From positions 1-64,000 of the forward strand of contig DATMYV010000012.1 of the NCBI GenBank assembly GCA_035560795.1: a DNA stretch of 64,000 nt, written 5' to 3'. Below, piece after piece: positions 9,652 through 17,816 of the stretch. A program made the translations under genes and the position numbers. The DNA comes from Longilinea sp035560795. Its GTDB lineage: Bacteria > Chloroflexota > Anaerolineae > Anaerolineales > Anaerolineaceae. Below the pieces are notes generated by a model, which was not told where the DNA came from, searched no databases, and was given only the letters and a program-made list of their open reading frames with translations. Within the stretch, counting starts at the first letter, position 1. Every line of letters begins with the position of its first letter.

Positions 9652-10851
9652 TTAATCCAGTGGATTTTCTTGGGAAAAACTAAAAGCCGCGGCTGCCATC
9701 AAAGCGGCTGCGTTCGTAAGCGCCGCCTCATCAAAATCGAACCGCGGATGGTGGTGACCAAAAGTCAGCCCTTTCACTGGATTGGCCGATCCGACAAAGA
9801 AGTAGCAGCCGTGCCGGTCACGCATCAGGAAGGCCATGTCTTCAGATCCCGTCGTTCGATATTCCGTATCCAGGTTTGCCGATGGCAGTACTTGCGGAAC
9901 CAGGGCCTGGATATGTTCTGTAACCCCGGGGTCATTGACAACAGCCGGCGTCATGGGTTGAATGACTAATTCGCCGCTGCATTCCATCGCCTGACAAATG
10001 AACTCCACCTGCTGCTGCATGCGGTTTATCACACGGTCTCGGGTCGCCTGATCGTATGTCCGGATGGAACCAGCCAATTCCACCTGCGGTGGGATTACAT
10101 TATAGGTTTCGCCGCCGTGGATTCGTGTCACGCTTAAAACGGCCGATTCCATCGGCGGCACATTGCGCGACACAATATTCTGTAAAGCATTAACCAACAA
10201 TGCCGCCGTTACAATGGGATCGTGGGCTTTTTCAGGCATGCCGCCGTGGCCGCCTTTTCCAGTAATATGGATGGTAAACAGGTCAGCCCGAGCCATAACA
10301 GGTCCAGCGGTCACACCGATCCAGCCCAAAGGTTTTTCATTCCACAAATGCATCGCCAGGCAAAAATCCGGCGGCGGGTTGCGGAGTACGCCATCGGCAA
10401 TGATGCGCTCTGCCCCACCCAACCCCTCTTCGGCAGGTTGAAAAACAAATTTGATCGTCCCTGAGATTTCCGGCAATCGTGCTTTCAACAAACGGGCCAC
10501 GGTCAAACCGATGGCCACGTGGCCATCATGACCGCAAGCATGCATGACACCCGGGTTCAGGGAGGCGTATTCCGCTCCCGTTTCTTCCTGAACCGGCAAT
10601 GCATCCATATCAAAACGTAATAAAACAACCGGTCCTGGTTTTCCACCCTCAAGCAAGGCGACAACGCCTGTACCGCCCAAACCTGTGGTTACTTCCAAAC
10701 CCAGTGCCGTTAATTCCTTCGCAATGATTGCAGCCGTGCGAACTTCCTGAAAACCAATCTCAGGATTCCGGTGCAAATCCCGGCGGATTTCGCGGCTGTA
10801 AGGAAACAAGACAGTTGCTTCGGTCAGAAAGATGTTTGGCTGTGTGGTCAT
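9652..10851 (-). CDS. M20-family amidohydrolase (IAA-amino acid hydrolase/carboxypeptidase type)
   Basis: A 399-residue zinc or manganese amidohydrolase that cleaves N-acyl amino acids or similar amides in the cytoplasm. Visible family signatures are the N-terminal RRDLHRNPEIGFQE, the metal-site MHACGHDGHVAIGLT, the EEGLGGAERIIADG segment with the catalytic glutamate pair, the dimerisation-domain KGGHGGMPEKAHDPI, and the late GSEDMAFLM and HHPRFDFDE metal ligands. Length is normal. Its ATG overlaps the stop of the PIG-L gene (ATGA). Confidence 0.88.
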   Translation of the reverse strand: MTTQPNIFLTEATVLFPYSREIRRDLHRNPEIGFQEVRTAAIIAKELTALGLEVTTGLGGTGVVALLEGGKPGPVVLLRFDMDALPVQEETGAEYASLNPGVMHACGHDGHVAIGLTVARLLKARLPEISGTIKFVFQPAEEGLGGAERIIADGVLRNPPPDFCLAMHLWNEKPLGWIGVTAGPVMARADLFTIHITGKGGHGGMPEKAHDPIVTAALLVNALQNIVSRNVPPMESAVLSVTRIHGGETYNVIPPQVELAGSIRTYDQATRDRVINRMQQQVEFICQAMECSGELVIQPMTPAVVNDPGVTEHIQALVPQVLPSANLDTEYRTTGSEDMAFLMRDRHGCYFFVGSANPVKGLTFGHHHPRFDFDEAALTNAAALMAAAAFSFSQENPLD

Positions 10852-11573
10852 CGAATAAAAGTGATCCTTTTGAATTTTTCTTCATAACGTGGGTGGTCCA
10901 GCGAACTATCCGGTGTATGCCGGCTGCGCATGCGTTCATCCAGTTTAGCATAATCTGGGATTTGACTGACGTGCTCATGGAGCGCTCGGATTTTCGTTGC
11001 CCAATGCTCGGTCACATCGATCGATGTATTTGGTTGGGTTGTCAATGACAACCACACTTCCTTTACAGAATGCGGCTGCAGACCTTCATCAAACATCTCA
11101 GGGAAGAACATGGGGCTGCCCGCCCCGGGAAACACAGCGTCGACAACAACTTGACCTGCAGCGCGGTGGTCAGGGTGGTTAATATTATTATCTGTAGGAA
11201 AGTAATTCAATGGGTCGCAGGTTACCAGGATATCCGGTTTTACCTCCCGGATCACGCGGGTAACAGCCTGCCTTTCTTCCATTCCTGCCGCCAGACAACC
11301 ATCCTTGAAACTTAGAAAGCGTATGTCCTGCACGCCCAAAACGGCTGCTGCAGCGCGTTGTTCTTTTTCCCGCTGCAATGAAAGCTCTTCCGGATCAATT
11401 TTGGGGTCGTTTGCACCTTTATCCCCCCGGGTTAATAGGCAATAGCAAACCCGGTGGCCAGTACGGGTCCACCGGGCGATTGTAGCGCCTAGGAAGAATT
11501 CGGGGTCATCCGGATGCGCCAGTATGATCAAGATGCATTGCGGAACTTCCCACCCCTCGGAAAAATCGGTCAT
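10848..11573 (-). CDS. PIG-L family zinc-dependent deacetylase
   Basis: A PIG-L/LmbE deacetylase that removes acetyl groups from N-acetylglucosamine-type substrates. The signature LIILAHPDDPEFFLGATIARW (metal-binding H-P-D-D) is near the N-terminus, and NHPDHRAAGQVVVDAVFPGAG supplies the third histidine. The chosen start at 11573 (MTDFSEGWEV) forms an ATGA overlap with the RicT stop; the frame stays open upstream to 11633 but that extension would lie inside ricT. The substrate is unknown; mycothiol or bacillithiol pathways are not otherwise visible here. Confidence 0.85.
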   Translation of the reverse strand: MTDFSEGWEVPQCILIILAHPDDPEFFLGATIARWTRTGHRVCYCLLTRGDKGANDPKIDPEELSLQREKEQRAAAAVLGVQDIRFLSFKDGCLAAGMEERQAVTRVIREVKPDILVTCDPLNYFPTDNNINHPDHRAAGQVVVDAVFPGAGSPMFFPEMFDEGLQPHSVKEVWLSLTTQPNTSIDVTEHWATKIRALHEHVSQIPDYAKLDERMRSRHTPDSSLDHPRYEEKFKRITFIR

Positions 11574-12496
11574 TCTTTCTTGGGTTCTCCATTCTTTCCG
11601 CACGTGCAGCCTTCCCCATTTGGACCGTTGCACGGGTTTTCTGCTTTCTTTTGAAAATTTTCCAGCTCGTCCGCTGGTTGGATATCGCTTTTCGGAAATT
11701 CGCGATATCCCACTTCGGGCAGTTCTATCAGCACGGCTTCACGCAGCGGATAGACATCGATGACTTTTCCTTCTCCCTGTGGCGTGATGACGCGTTTGTT
11801 TTTCTTGGGCAATTCCTGCCTGGCTGTGACATATTGCTCATATTCATAGATCAAGCAGCAGCGCAGCCGGCCGCACATGCCGGTAATTTCGGATGGCGTC
11901 AAAGAAATGCCTTGCTCTTTGGCCATGCGGATTGATATTGAGCTGAAATCTGTCAGGAACCTGGAACAGCAGCGTGATTCAAGCCCGCATGCTCCCATAC
12001 CGCCAATAATTTTGGCGACATCCCGCGGGCCAATTTGTCGTAATTCAATTTGTGATTGGTTGTATAAGCGCTGCATATCCTGACGCAGCGATTTTAAATC
12101 AACTTTTTCTTCACTCTCGGTACTGTAAAGAAAGGAAAGACGGGAGCCATCAAAACTGTATTCAGCAGCAACAATCTTTACACCTTCCAGGCGTAACTCA
12201 GACGCGCGTGCGCGGCAGGAGACCAGCGCTTCTACCTCGCGATGTTGCCAGGATTGTCTAAGCAACAGATCCCTCGGAGTGGCCCGACGGTCCACCTGTT
12301 TCCAAACGCCGTCCGCCGGGGTGGCTGGTTGAGATACGATTTGAGCAATCTCACCTAATTGCCAGCCGCGGCTGGTTTCCACCACCACGACATCTCCCAT
12401 TTGCAGATCCTGCAATCGGCTGGCGTCGAAATGATAAATTTTTCCAACTTTCGAAAAACGCACGCCGACAACAAAAGGCGGTGCAGAAGATTCCAT
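11570..12496 (-). CDS. ricT: PSP1-domain protein, RicT/YaaT homologue
   Basis: A 308-residue PSP1-type protein. In Bacillus RicT belongs to an Fe-S-containing complex affecting RNase Y processing and development. The cysteines typical of the family are present: a MGACGLESRCCSRFL segment and a GMCGRLRCCLIYEYEQY segment, and an extra C-terminal tail has CNGPNGEGCTCG. The PSP1 region spans roughly residues 60-150. The partners RicA and RicF are not in this window. It follows the Mrp ATPase by 4 bases, so an Fe-S protein and a probable Fe-S carrier are coexpressed. Confidence 0.85.
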   Translation of the reverse strand: MESSAPPFVVGVRFSKVGKIYHFDASRLQDLQMGDVVVVETSRGWQLGEIAQIVSQPATPADGVWKQVDRRATPRDLLLRQSWQHREVEALVSCRARASELRLEGVKIVAAEYSFDGSRLSFLYSTESEEKVDLKSLRQDMQRLYNQSQIELRQIGPRDVAKIIGGMGACGLESRCCSRFLTDFSSISIRMAKEQGISLTPSEITGMCGRLRCCLIYEYEQYVTARQELPKKNKRVITPQGEGKVIDVYPLREAVLIELPEVGYREFPKSDIQPADELENFQKKAENPCNGPNGEGCTCGKNGEPKKE

Positions 12497-12500
12497 TTGA

Positions 12501-13574
12501 TTAGCCTATGATGTTAATTGAAACGCTAGGTTGGTTTTGAAATGCATTTACTGACAACTGCGCAGCCAGTTGCTCGGCAAGTGCGCGCAATGCTTTGGCC
12601 GGCGCAGATTGCGGTTGCGTGACGATGACAGGTTTGCCTTCATCACCTCCGCCTCGCACAGCTGCATCCATCGGAATCGCTCCAAGAAATGGGACGCCTT
12701 CATTTCGTGCCAGTAATTCACCGCCGCCTTTTCCAAACACCTCGAGGCGGGTCCCATCGGGTAATTCAAGGAAGCTCATATTTTCAATTACGCCCAGGAT
12801 CGGCACGTTCAATTCCTTAAACATGGCCAATCCGCGGGCGGCATCCTCGACAGAGACCATCTGTGGAAGCGTGACGATTACACCGCCGCTTAATGGCAGG
12901 CTTTGAGCCAGGCTTAATTGGGCATCGCCGGTGCCTGGCGGCAGGTCGATGATCAGGTAATCCAATTCACCCCAGGCGACGTCAGCCAGGAATTGGCGTA
13001 TTGCCGAGTGAAGCATTGGACCGCGCCATATGAGTGGTTTCCCGGGTGGTACCAGGAAACCAATAGACATCATTTTGACGCCGTAAGTTTCTGCCGGGGT
13101 GATTTTTCCATTATCAAAGGGTGGTAAGTGATCAACGCCCATCATGGTCGGGACATTTGGCCCGTAGATATCTGCATCCAGCAAACCTACTTTTGCGCCG
13201 GATTGAGCCAAAGCCACCGCCAGGTTCACAGCCACCGTGGTTTTTCCAACGCCGCCTTTTCCTGAAGCAATGGCAACAGCGTTTTTTACTGGAAGACTCA
13301 TCATCCCGCGCGGTTTGCCATCGGATTGGACGTTGGATCCCATCCGGATTTCCACCTCTTTTACGCCCGGCACCATTAAAACAGCCTCACGGGCCTCTTT
13401 TTCAATTCTGGTCCTTAAAGGGCAGGCAGGCGTTGTAAGGATGATTTCAAAATTCACCTTCCCGCCTTCGATCTCCAAGCCTTGAATCATATTCAGGGTA
13501 ACTAAATCTTTATGAAGCTCAGGTTCCTGGACTGTACTTAAAGCCGCCAGGATGGCTTCGGCATTGACAGGCAT
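12501..13574 (-). CDS. apbC: Mrp/ApbC family P-loop ATPase (Fe-S carrier)
   Basis: A 357-residue protein with an N-terminal MIP18/DUF59 domain (~1-95) and a deviant Walker A P-loop, AIASGKGGVGKTTVAVNLA, followed by GLLDADIYGPN and LIIDLPPGTGDAQLS. ApbC-type proteins deliver Fe-S clusters. The CxxC that many homologues carry just after ENMS is absent here: the sequence reads ENMSFLELPDGTRLEVFGKGGG. Cluster binding may therefore use other ligands. RBS AAAGGA precedes the ATG. It heads the run apbC-ricT-PIG-L-M20-BtuF-like. Confidence 0.87.
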   Translation of the reverse strand: MPVNAEAILAALSTVQEPELHKDLVTLNMIQGLEIEGGKVNFEIILTTPACPLRTRIEKEAREAVLMVPGVKEVEIRMGSNVQSDGKPRGMMSLPVKNAVAIASGKGGVGKTTVAVNLAVALAQSGAKVGLLDADIYGPNVPTMMGVDHLPPFDNGKITPAETYGVKMMSIGFLVPPGKPLIWRGPMLHSAIRQFLADVAWGELDYLIIDLPPGTGDAQLSLAQSLPLSGGVIVTLPQMVSVEDAARGLAMFKELNVPILGVIENMSFLELPDGTRLEVFGKGGGELLARNEGVPFLGAIPMDAAVRGGGDEGKPVIVTQPQSAPAKALRALAEQLAAQLSVNAFQNQPSVSINIIG

Positions 13575-13623
13575 TATGCAAATCCTTTCGTACCTATAAT
13601 TCTAACCGATGTTCGGACAATAA

Positions 13624-13944
13624 TTAACCTTTCCGAAAATGGTTCTCCACATCCACACGGTATTGAGCGAATTGTTCGATTAAATCTTCATCACTTCCCC
13701 GGTACCTGCGGATAGTTAAACGCGCACATTGTGTGCAGCCGCGCATGGCTCGAAATGAGTCAGAGTTGCAGGCAACGCAACCGCCCAATTTGACCATCAT
13801 TAGAACAAATGCGGATTGATCGCGACTATCCGCAATTTCATTGCTGACATTTTCCACCAATTGCGCCCATAAATCCCCTCGCGCATCCTTAAGGCTTTCA
13901 GCTACGCGCATCGGGAACATTAATTCCGTATCGGCATTATACAT
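13624..13944 (-). CDS. Small double-CxxC protein in the nuo cluster
   Basis: A 106-residue acidic soluble protein that I do not recognise. Two CxxC pairs, at about residues 56-59 (CVAC) and 70-73 (CTQC), sit in a short central segment and would suit zinc or Fe-S binding. The N-terminal half looks helical. It starts 14 bases after nuoI ends, on the same strand, so it is probably the last gene of the nuoB-nuoCD-nuoI operon. A role in complex I assembly or cluster handling is a guess from position. Confidence 0.7.
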   Translation of the reverse strand: MYNADTELMFPMRVAESLKDARGDLWAQLVENVSNEIADSRDQSAFVLMMVKLGGCVACNSDSFRAMRGCTQCARLTIRRYRGSDEDLIEQFAQYRVDVENHFRKG

Positions 13945-13958
13945 TTTTGCTCTCGCAA

Positions 13959-14561
13959 TCAGGCTTTGGGTTTCGCTTTTTCTGCCCGGGCGGCATCTTC
14001 AAGTGCCGCTGCGGTAGGATGGATACTGGCATAATAAGTTGCCGATTTCATAAGTTTTTCCAGGTTATATAGGTGCGTTTCCCCGCGGTCGAGACTCGAA
14101 AGCTCAAAATCATGGTCCATCTTTATCGCATCGAACGGGCAATATTCAGCACAGAAACCGCAATTCATGCAAATATCCATATCGATGTTGAAATCGGCGG
14201 GGTGCGGGCTTGGCTTTCCTGTAACGGGATCGGCCGCACGGTTGATCCAGATGCATTGCGGCGGGCAGACCTTGGCGCAAATGCCGCACGCAGTACACCG
14301 AAGAATTTTCTCACCATTTTCGCCGTCATCATAAACCAAAAAGGGTAAAACGCGGAATTCTTCCGGCAGAGGCAGCCTTTCCTCGGGATATTGAATAGTA
14401 AAAATACCGTCAGTATCCGCTTGGCGGCGGTCTTCGATGCCTTCAACGGTTCCGTAATGTTTTCTTCCCTTTTTGATATCGGTGATATACGTCTGAAAAA
14501 AATGGCTCAGTGTAACGCCTAGACCGCGAATAACCCCGAAACGGTAGCTGAAGTTTTTCAT
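13959..14561 (-). CDS. nuoI: NADH-quinone oxidoreductase subunit I
   Basis: A 200-residue ferredoxin-like subunit that carries electrons through clusters N6a and N6b toward the quinone site. Two 4Fe-4S motifs are visible: CTACGICAKVCPP (cysteines at 89, 92, 95 and 99) and CMNCGFCAEYCPF (~131-141). The N-terminus is the usual amphipathic helix (GVTLSHFFQTYI). The C-terminus has an Ala/Lys-rich extension. It follows nuoCD by 21 bases. Confidence 0.93.
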   Translation of the reverse strand: MKNFSYRFGVIRGLGVTLSHFFQTYITDIKKGRKHYGTVEGIEDRRQADTDGIFTIQYPEERLPLPEEFRVLPFLVYDDGENGEKILRCTACGICAKVCPPQCIWINRAADPVTGKPSPHPADFNIDMDICMNCGFCAEYCPFDAIKMDHDFELSSLDRGETHLYNLEKLMKSATYYASIHPTAAALEDAARAEKAKPKA

Positions 14562-14582
14562 GCTCTCCTCTATACCCTTTCT

Positions 14583-16325
14583 TTAGCGGTCTACTTCGCC
14601 TAAAACGATATCGATTGCGCCCAAAATGACCACCACGTCTGCCACCTTCTCCCCCCGGCTCATCGGAGCCAGAGATGTCAAATTGATAAAAGTTGGGGCG
14701 CGCACGTGGTACCTGGCTGGATTTGGTTTTCCATTGGACACAATATAAAAGCCCATCTCGCCTTTTGGCCCTTCCACGCGGCCGTAGGATTCACCTGCAG
14801 GTACGCGTACCTGGTAGGGTGGCTTTCCAGTCATGATTGGACCCGCGGGGATATCCCGTAAAACTTGCTTAATGATGCGAATGCTCTGGCGAATTTCTTC
14901 AACCCTCACCAGGTAGCGGTCGTATATGTCGCCATGGTTACCGGTAACCACATCGAAATCGAAACGGTCATAAATACTATAAGGATCAGCGCGGCGTACG
15001 TCATAAGGGACTCCTGATGCTCGCAGGATCGGCCCGGCAGCCGACAGGGCAATTGCTTGCTCTGCGGTCAATACGCCAACGCCTTCACAACGGGACCGGA
15101 GAATTTCATTATTGGTCAGGTAGGCGTCCAGACTTTCCAGTTTACGGGGAAGCCGGTCATAAACCAGATCGTGGATTTTTTTGAGAATATGATCGGATAC
15201 ATCCCGTACGACGCCACCAAAACGGAAGTAGTTGCACATCATTCGTGAACCGGATACTTCTTCAAAAATATCCAGAATCAATTCCCGTTCTTCAATGGAA
15301 TAAAGCGATGGAGTGAAATAAGCTCCCAGGTCATTGAGCAGAAAACCGGTCGCAAAGTAATGGTTCATGATCCGGGTAAGCTCGGCCATCATCACCCGGA
15401 TGTAATCAGCCCGTTCAGGAACCTGTACGCCCATCAATTTCTCGACTGCCAGGGCGTAGGCAAAATTATTGCTCATCGACGTAATGTAATCAAGCCGGTC
15501 GGTGAACGGCATGTTTTGCAGGAATGTATTGCGCTCGGCGATTTTCTCATGATTGCGGTGTAAATACCCCATCACCGGTTTCAAATCAATGATTGTCTCG
15601 CCTTCCAAAGAGACCACCATGCGAAAAACGCCATGCGTCGAGGGATGCTGCGGACCCATATTGACGACAAGCTGATCTGTCTTGAATTCTTCGTTGGAGG
15701 CCTTTTTCACCAATCCAGCGTAGAGCAGCGTATCCTGATCCGGCGTCCAATGGTCTGGATCGAACCCTTCGGGATATTGAACATTATCGTCGAATGGATT
15801 CTCTTTATCGATAAAAACAGGTTTTCCTTCCGGCCAACGGCTCTTGTAAGGTTTGACATCCTCTTCAAAGAATGGTTCTTTCCAATCCTTGCGGAGGGGA
15901 TGGCCCTCAAACCCTTCCCACATCAGGATGCGTCGCAAGTCTGGATGGCCGTCAAAGCGAATACCGAGCAGATCCCATACCTCGCGTTCTTGAAAATCTG
16001 CTCCTGGGTACAATCCGATTAACGACGGTACAACCGCATCAGTGCGAGGTATCTGAACTTTATAAACCAGCGCTGGTCCGCCAATGGTCTTGTAGGCATA
16101 ATAAACAACTTCGAAAAAACCTTCCTCCAGATAATCCGCCGCGGTGACCATCGATAAATAATCAAAGCCGTAATCATCCCGCATGGTCCGCGCAAATTCA
16201 AGAAGGTGCTCCCTCTGCACAATATATCCGGAATAACCTGAGCGTTCATCCGCTTTAAGCCAATCCGCGGGAAATTGCTCTGTTAATTTTTCGATTGGGT
16301 TAATCAGCATCTCTTCAGTCATCAT
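14583..16325 (-). CDS. nuoCD: Fused NADH-quinone oxidoreductase subunits C and D
   Basis: A 580-residue fusion of the 30-kDa (NuoC, ~1-150) and 49-kDa (NuoD, ~185-580) subunits. NuoC shows DLLGIRFDGHPDLRRILMWEGFEGHPLRKDW. NuoD shows NMGPQHPSTHGVFRMVVSLEGE, MGYLHRNHEKIAE and a C-terminal DIVLGEVDR, all quinone-site regions. The C-D fusion is known from enterobacteria and several other lineages. It starts ATGATG directly after nuoB (7 bases). Subunits A, H and J-N are not in the window. Confidence 0.93.
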   Translation of the reverse strand: MMTEEMLINPIEKLTEQFPADWLKADERSGYSGYIVQREHLLEFARTMRDDYGFDYLSMVTAADYLEEGFFEVVYYAYKTIGGPALVYKVQIPRTDAVVPSLIGLYPGADFQEREVWDLLGIRFDGHPDLRRILMWEGFEGHPLRKDWKEPFFEEDVKPYKSRWPEGKPVFIDKENPFDDNVQYPEGFDPDHWTPDQDTLLYAGLVKKASNEEFKTDQLVVNMGPQHPSTHGVFRMVVSLEGETIIDLKPVMGYLHRNHEKIAERNTFLQNMPFTDRLDYITSMSNNFAYALAVEKLMGVQVPERADYIRVMMAELTRIMNHYFATGFLLNDLGAYFTPSLYSIEERELILDIFEEVSGSRMMCNYFRFGGVVRDVSDHILKKIHDLVYDRLPRKLESLDAYLTNNEILRSRCEGVGVLTAEQAIALSAAGPILRASGVPYDVRRADPYSIYDRFDFDVVTGNHGDIYDRYLVRVEEIRQSIRIIKQVLRDIPAGPIMTGKPPYQVRVPAGESYGRVEGPKGEMGFYIVSNGKPNPARYHVRAPTFINLTSLAPMSRGEKVADVVVILGAIDIVLGEVDR

Positions 16326-16332
16326 TCATCTC

Positions 16333-17025
16333 CTACGCCGCTGCAATTTCACCATCTGCCGGTTTGTCGGTCACATCGCCGGCTGAAGGTTCTTGCGCTT
16401 CGGTTTCAGGGGCAGGTTTTGATTTTTCTCGAATCAGAGCAGTTTTGCGCACATCAATCAAATCAGGGCCCAGGACAGGAACAGGGATAGGCACACTGGG
16501 TCCCTTCTGGTACCAGGATACTGTTTTTAGCGACTCCCCTTCAATTTTTTTCTGCAAGGTGATCAAACCATGCAGCAGAGCTTGCGGCGTTGGCGGGCAG
16601 CCGGGAATATACACATCGACCGGGATATATTTATCCACACCCGCCACAACGTTGTACCCGCCTTTAAATGGCCCTCCGCTGGAGGCGCATGCACCCATGG
16701 CGATGACATATTTTGGTTCAGGCATCTGGTTGTAAAGACGCACGATTTGAGGGATCATTTTCTTGGTCACCGTACCGGAAACGAGCATCACATCGCTCTG
16801 GCGTGGGCTTGGGCGCATCACTTCCATGCCAAAACGGGCCAGATCGTAACGGCTGGCAGCGGTGGCGATCATCTCGATAGCACAGCAGGCCAGACCGAAC
16901 ATCATTGGCCAGACGGAATTCAAACGGCTCCAGTTATAAATCCGGTCAAGCGTCGTCAACGAGACTTGACTTTGCAATTCATCCGGTACCTGATATTCCG
17001 GTTTCGTCAGACCTTCAGGACTCAT
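16333..17025 (-). CDS. nuoB: NADH-quinone oxidoreductase subunit B
   Basis: NuoB holds cluster N2 next to the quinone. The region FGLACCAIEMIATA gives the tandem cysteines, and MGACASSGGPF and VDVYIPGCPPTPQALL supply the other ligands. I place the start at 17025 (MSPEGLTKPEYQ), which has AAAGGTG 5 bases upstream; an in-frame ATG at 17067 has no such site. The C-terminus has a 50-residue low-complexity Pro/Ala/Glu tail beyond the usual family end. First gene of the cluster, divergent from the SufR-like regulator. Confidence 0.93.
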   Translation of the reverse strand: MSPEGLTKPEYQVPDELQSQVSLTTLDRIYNWSRLNSVWPMMFGLACCAIEMIATAASRYDLARFGMEVMRPSPRQSDVMLVSGTVTKKMIPQIVRLYNQMPEPKYVIAMGACASSGGPFKGGYNVVAGVDKYIPVDVYIPGCPPTPQALLHGLITLQKKIEGESLKTVSWYQKGPSVPIPVPVLGPDLIDVRKTALIREKSKPAPETEAQEPSAGDVTDKPADGEIAAA

Positions 17026-17039
17026 AATGCACCTTTTAG

Positions 17040-17087
17040 AATTAGGGGGAATGCAAGGAAAAACCATTTAAACGGACTCCCCTAATT
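17040..17087. promoter_or_regulatory. 9-bp inverted repeat upstream of nuoB
   Basis: AATTAGGGG at 17040-17048 and CCCCTAATT at 17079-17087 form a perfect 9-bp inverted repeat with a 30-base spacer, inside the untranslated leader of nuoB. It could be an operator for a dimeric regulator such as the divergent SufR-like protein, or a leader hairpin. Function is inferred from position. Confidence 0.45.
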
Positions 17088-17123
17088 TTACCCCAGCACA
17101 TCAATGTGTCAAGCAATCATTAA

Positions 17124-17164
17124 GATAAAATTTCTTATCATAATTCCAAAATCCCCGGTACAAT
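17124..17164 (+). promoter_or_regulatory. Promoter and candidate operator of the SufR-like gene
   Basis: A near-palindrome GATAAAATTTCTTATC (17124-17139) overlaps a weak -35 (TTATCA, 17135-17140). An 18-base spacer and a -10 TACAAT (17159-17164) follow. Transcription would then start at about 17171, the A of the ATG, so the mRNA may be leaderless; no Shine-Dalgarno is visible. Confidence 0.4.
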
Positions 17165-17170
17165 ATCATC

Positions 17171-17794
17171 ATGAGCGCCACAACCCGCGAACGAATTCTA
17201 GAGATCATAGCTCAATTGCGGACGGTAACTGTGACAGAGCTAAGCCACCAGTTGCATACAACAGTGGCCAACATCCGCTACCATCTTGAGCCCCTCCTTG
17301 CAGAACAAATCATCGAAAGGATTCAACCTGATGGGACAAGTTCGCAGCGCGGCCGTCCTGCCAGCCGTTTCCAGCTTAGTGAAAAATACAAACCGTCTGA
17401 CTTGCCGCAGTTATCATCCGACCTGTTTTCGATTCTAATGGACACCGCCAAGGTTCCAGAGGATCGAATTCATATGATTTCTCAAATTGCACTCAAACGC
17501 AGCGAAGGGGTAAAAACATCTGGCACTGCCACTCAACGGCTAAACCAGGTTGTCAGTTACCTCAATCGCCATGCATACCGTGCCAGGTGGGAAGCCCGCC
17601 GTACTGGCCCGGAGATTCGCTTTGGGAATTGCCCCTTCGCCCTTATCCTGCCCGCGCATCCTGAACTTTGCGAGGTCGACCGTAGCATGATCGCGGAATT
17701 ACTGAATGCGCAAGTATCCACTCTGGAATGCTACCAACCTTACACAGGCATTCCTGCCGTCTGTATTTTTGCGATTAAATCCATCAAGGTGTAG
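17171..17794 (+). CDS. SufR-like HTH regulator with conserved C-terminal cysteines
   Basis: A 207-residue regulator. The N-terminal DeoR/ArsR-like helix-turn-helix (~1-65) has RERILEIIAQLRTVTVTELSHQLHTTVANIRYHLEPLLAEQIIE and then a GRPASRFQLS wing. The C-terminal part carries four cysteines in the order seen in the SufR type of Fe-S-sensing repressors: GNCPFALILPAH, PELCEVD, TLECYQPY and AVCIF. I infer an Fe-S or redox sensor. It diverges from nuoB over a ~145-bp shared region with two inverted repeats, so nuoBCDI is the likely target. Confidence 0.75.
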   Translation: MSATTRERILEIIAQLRTVTVTELSHQLHTTVANIRYHLEPLLAEQIIERIQPDGTSSQRGRPASRFQLSEKYKPSDLPQLSSDLFSILMDTAKVPEDRIHMISQIALKRSEGVKTSGTATQRLNQVVSYLNRHAYRARWEARRTGPEIRFGNCPFALILPAHPELCEVDRSMIAELLNAQVSTLECYQPYTGIPAVCIFAIKSIKV

Positions 17795-17816
17795 GCGATT
17801 GAATTAAGGAAATGGC

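Noticed and set aside
11574..11633. Upstream start for the PIG-L gene
   Set aside because: It would lie inside ricT; the ATGA overlap at 11573 is the natural start.
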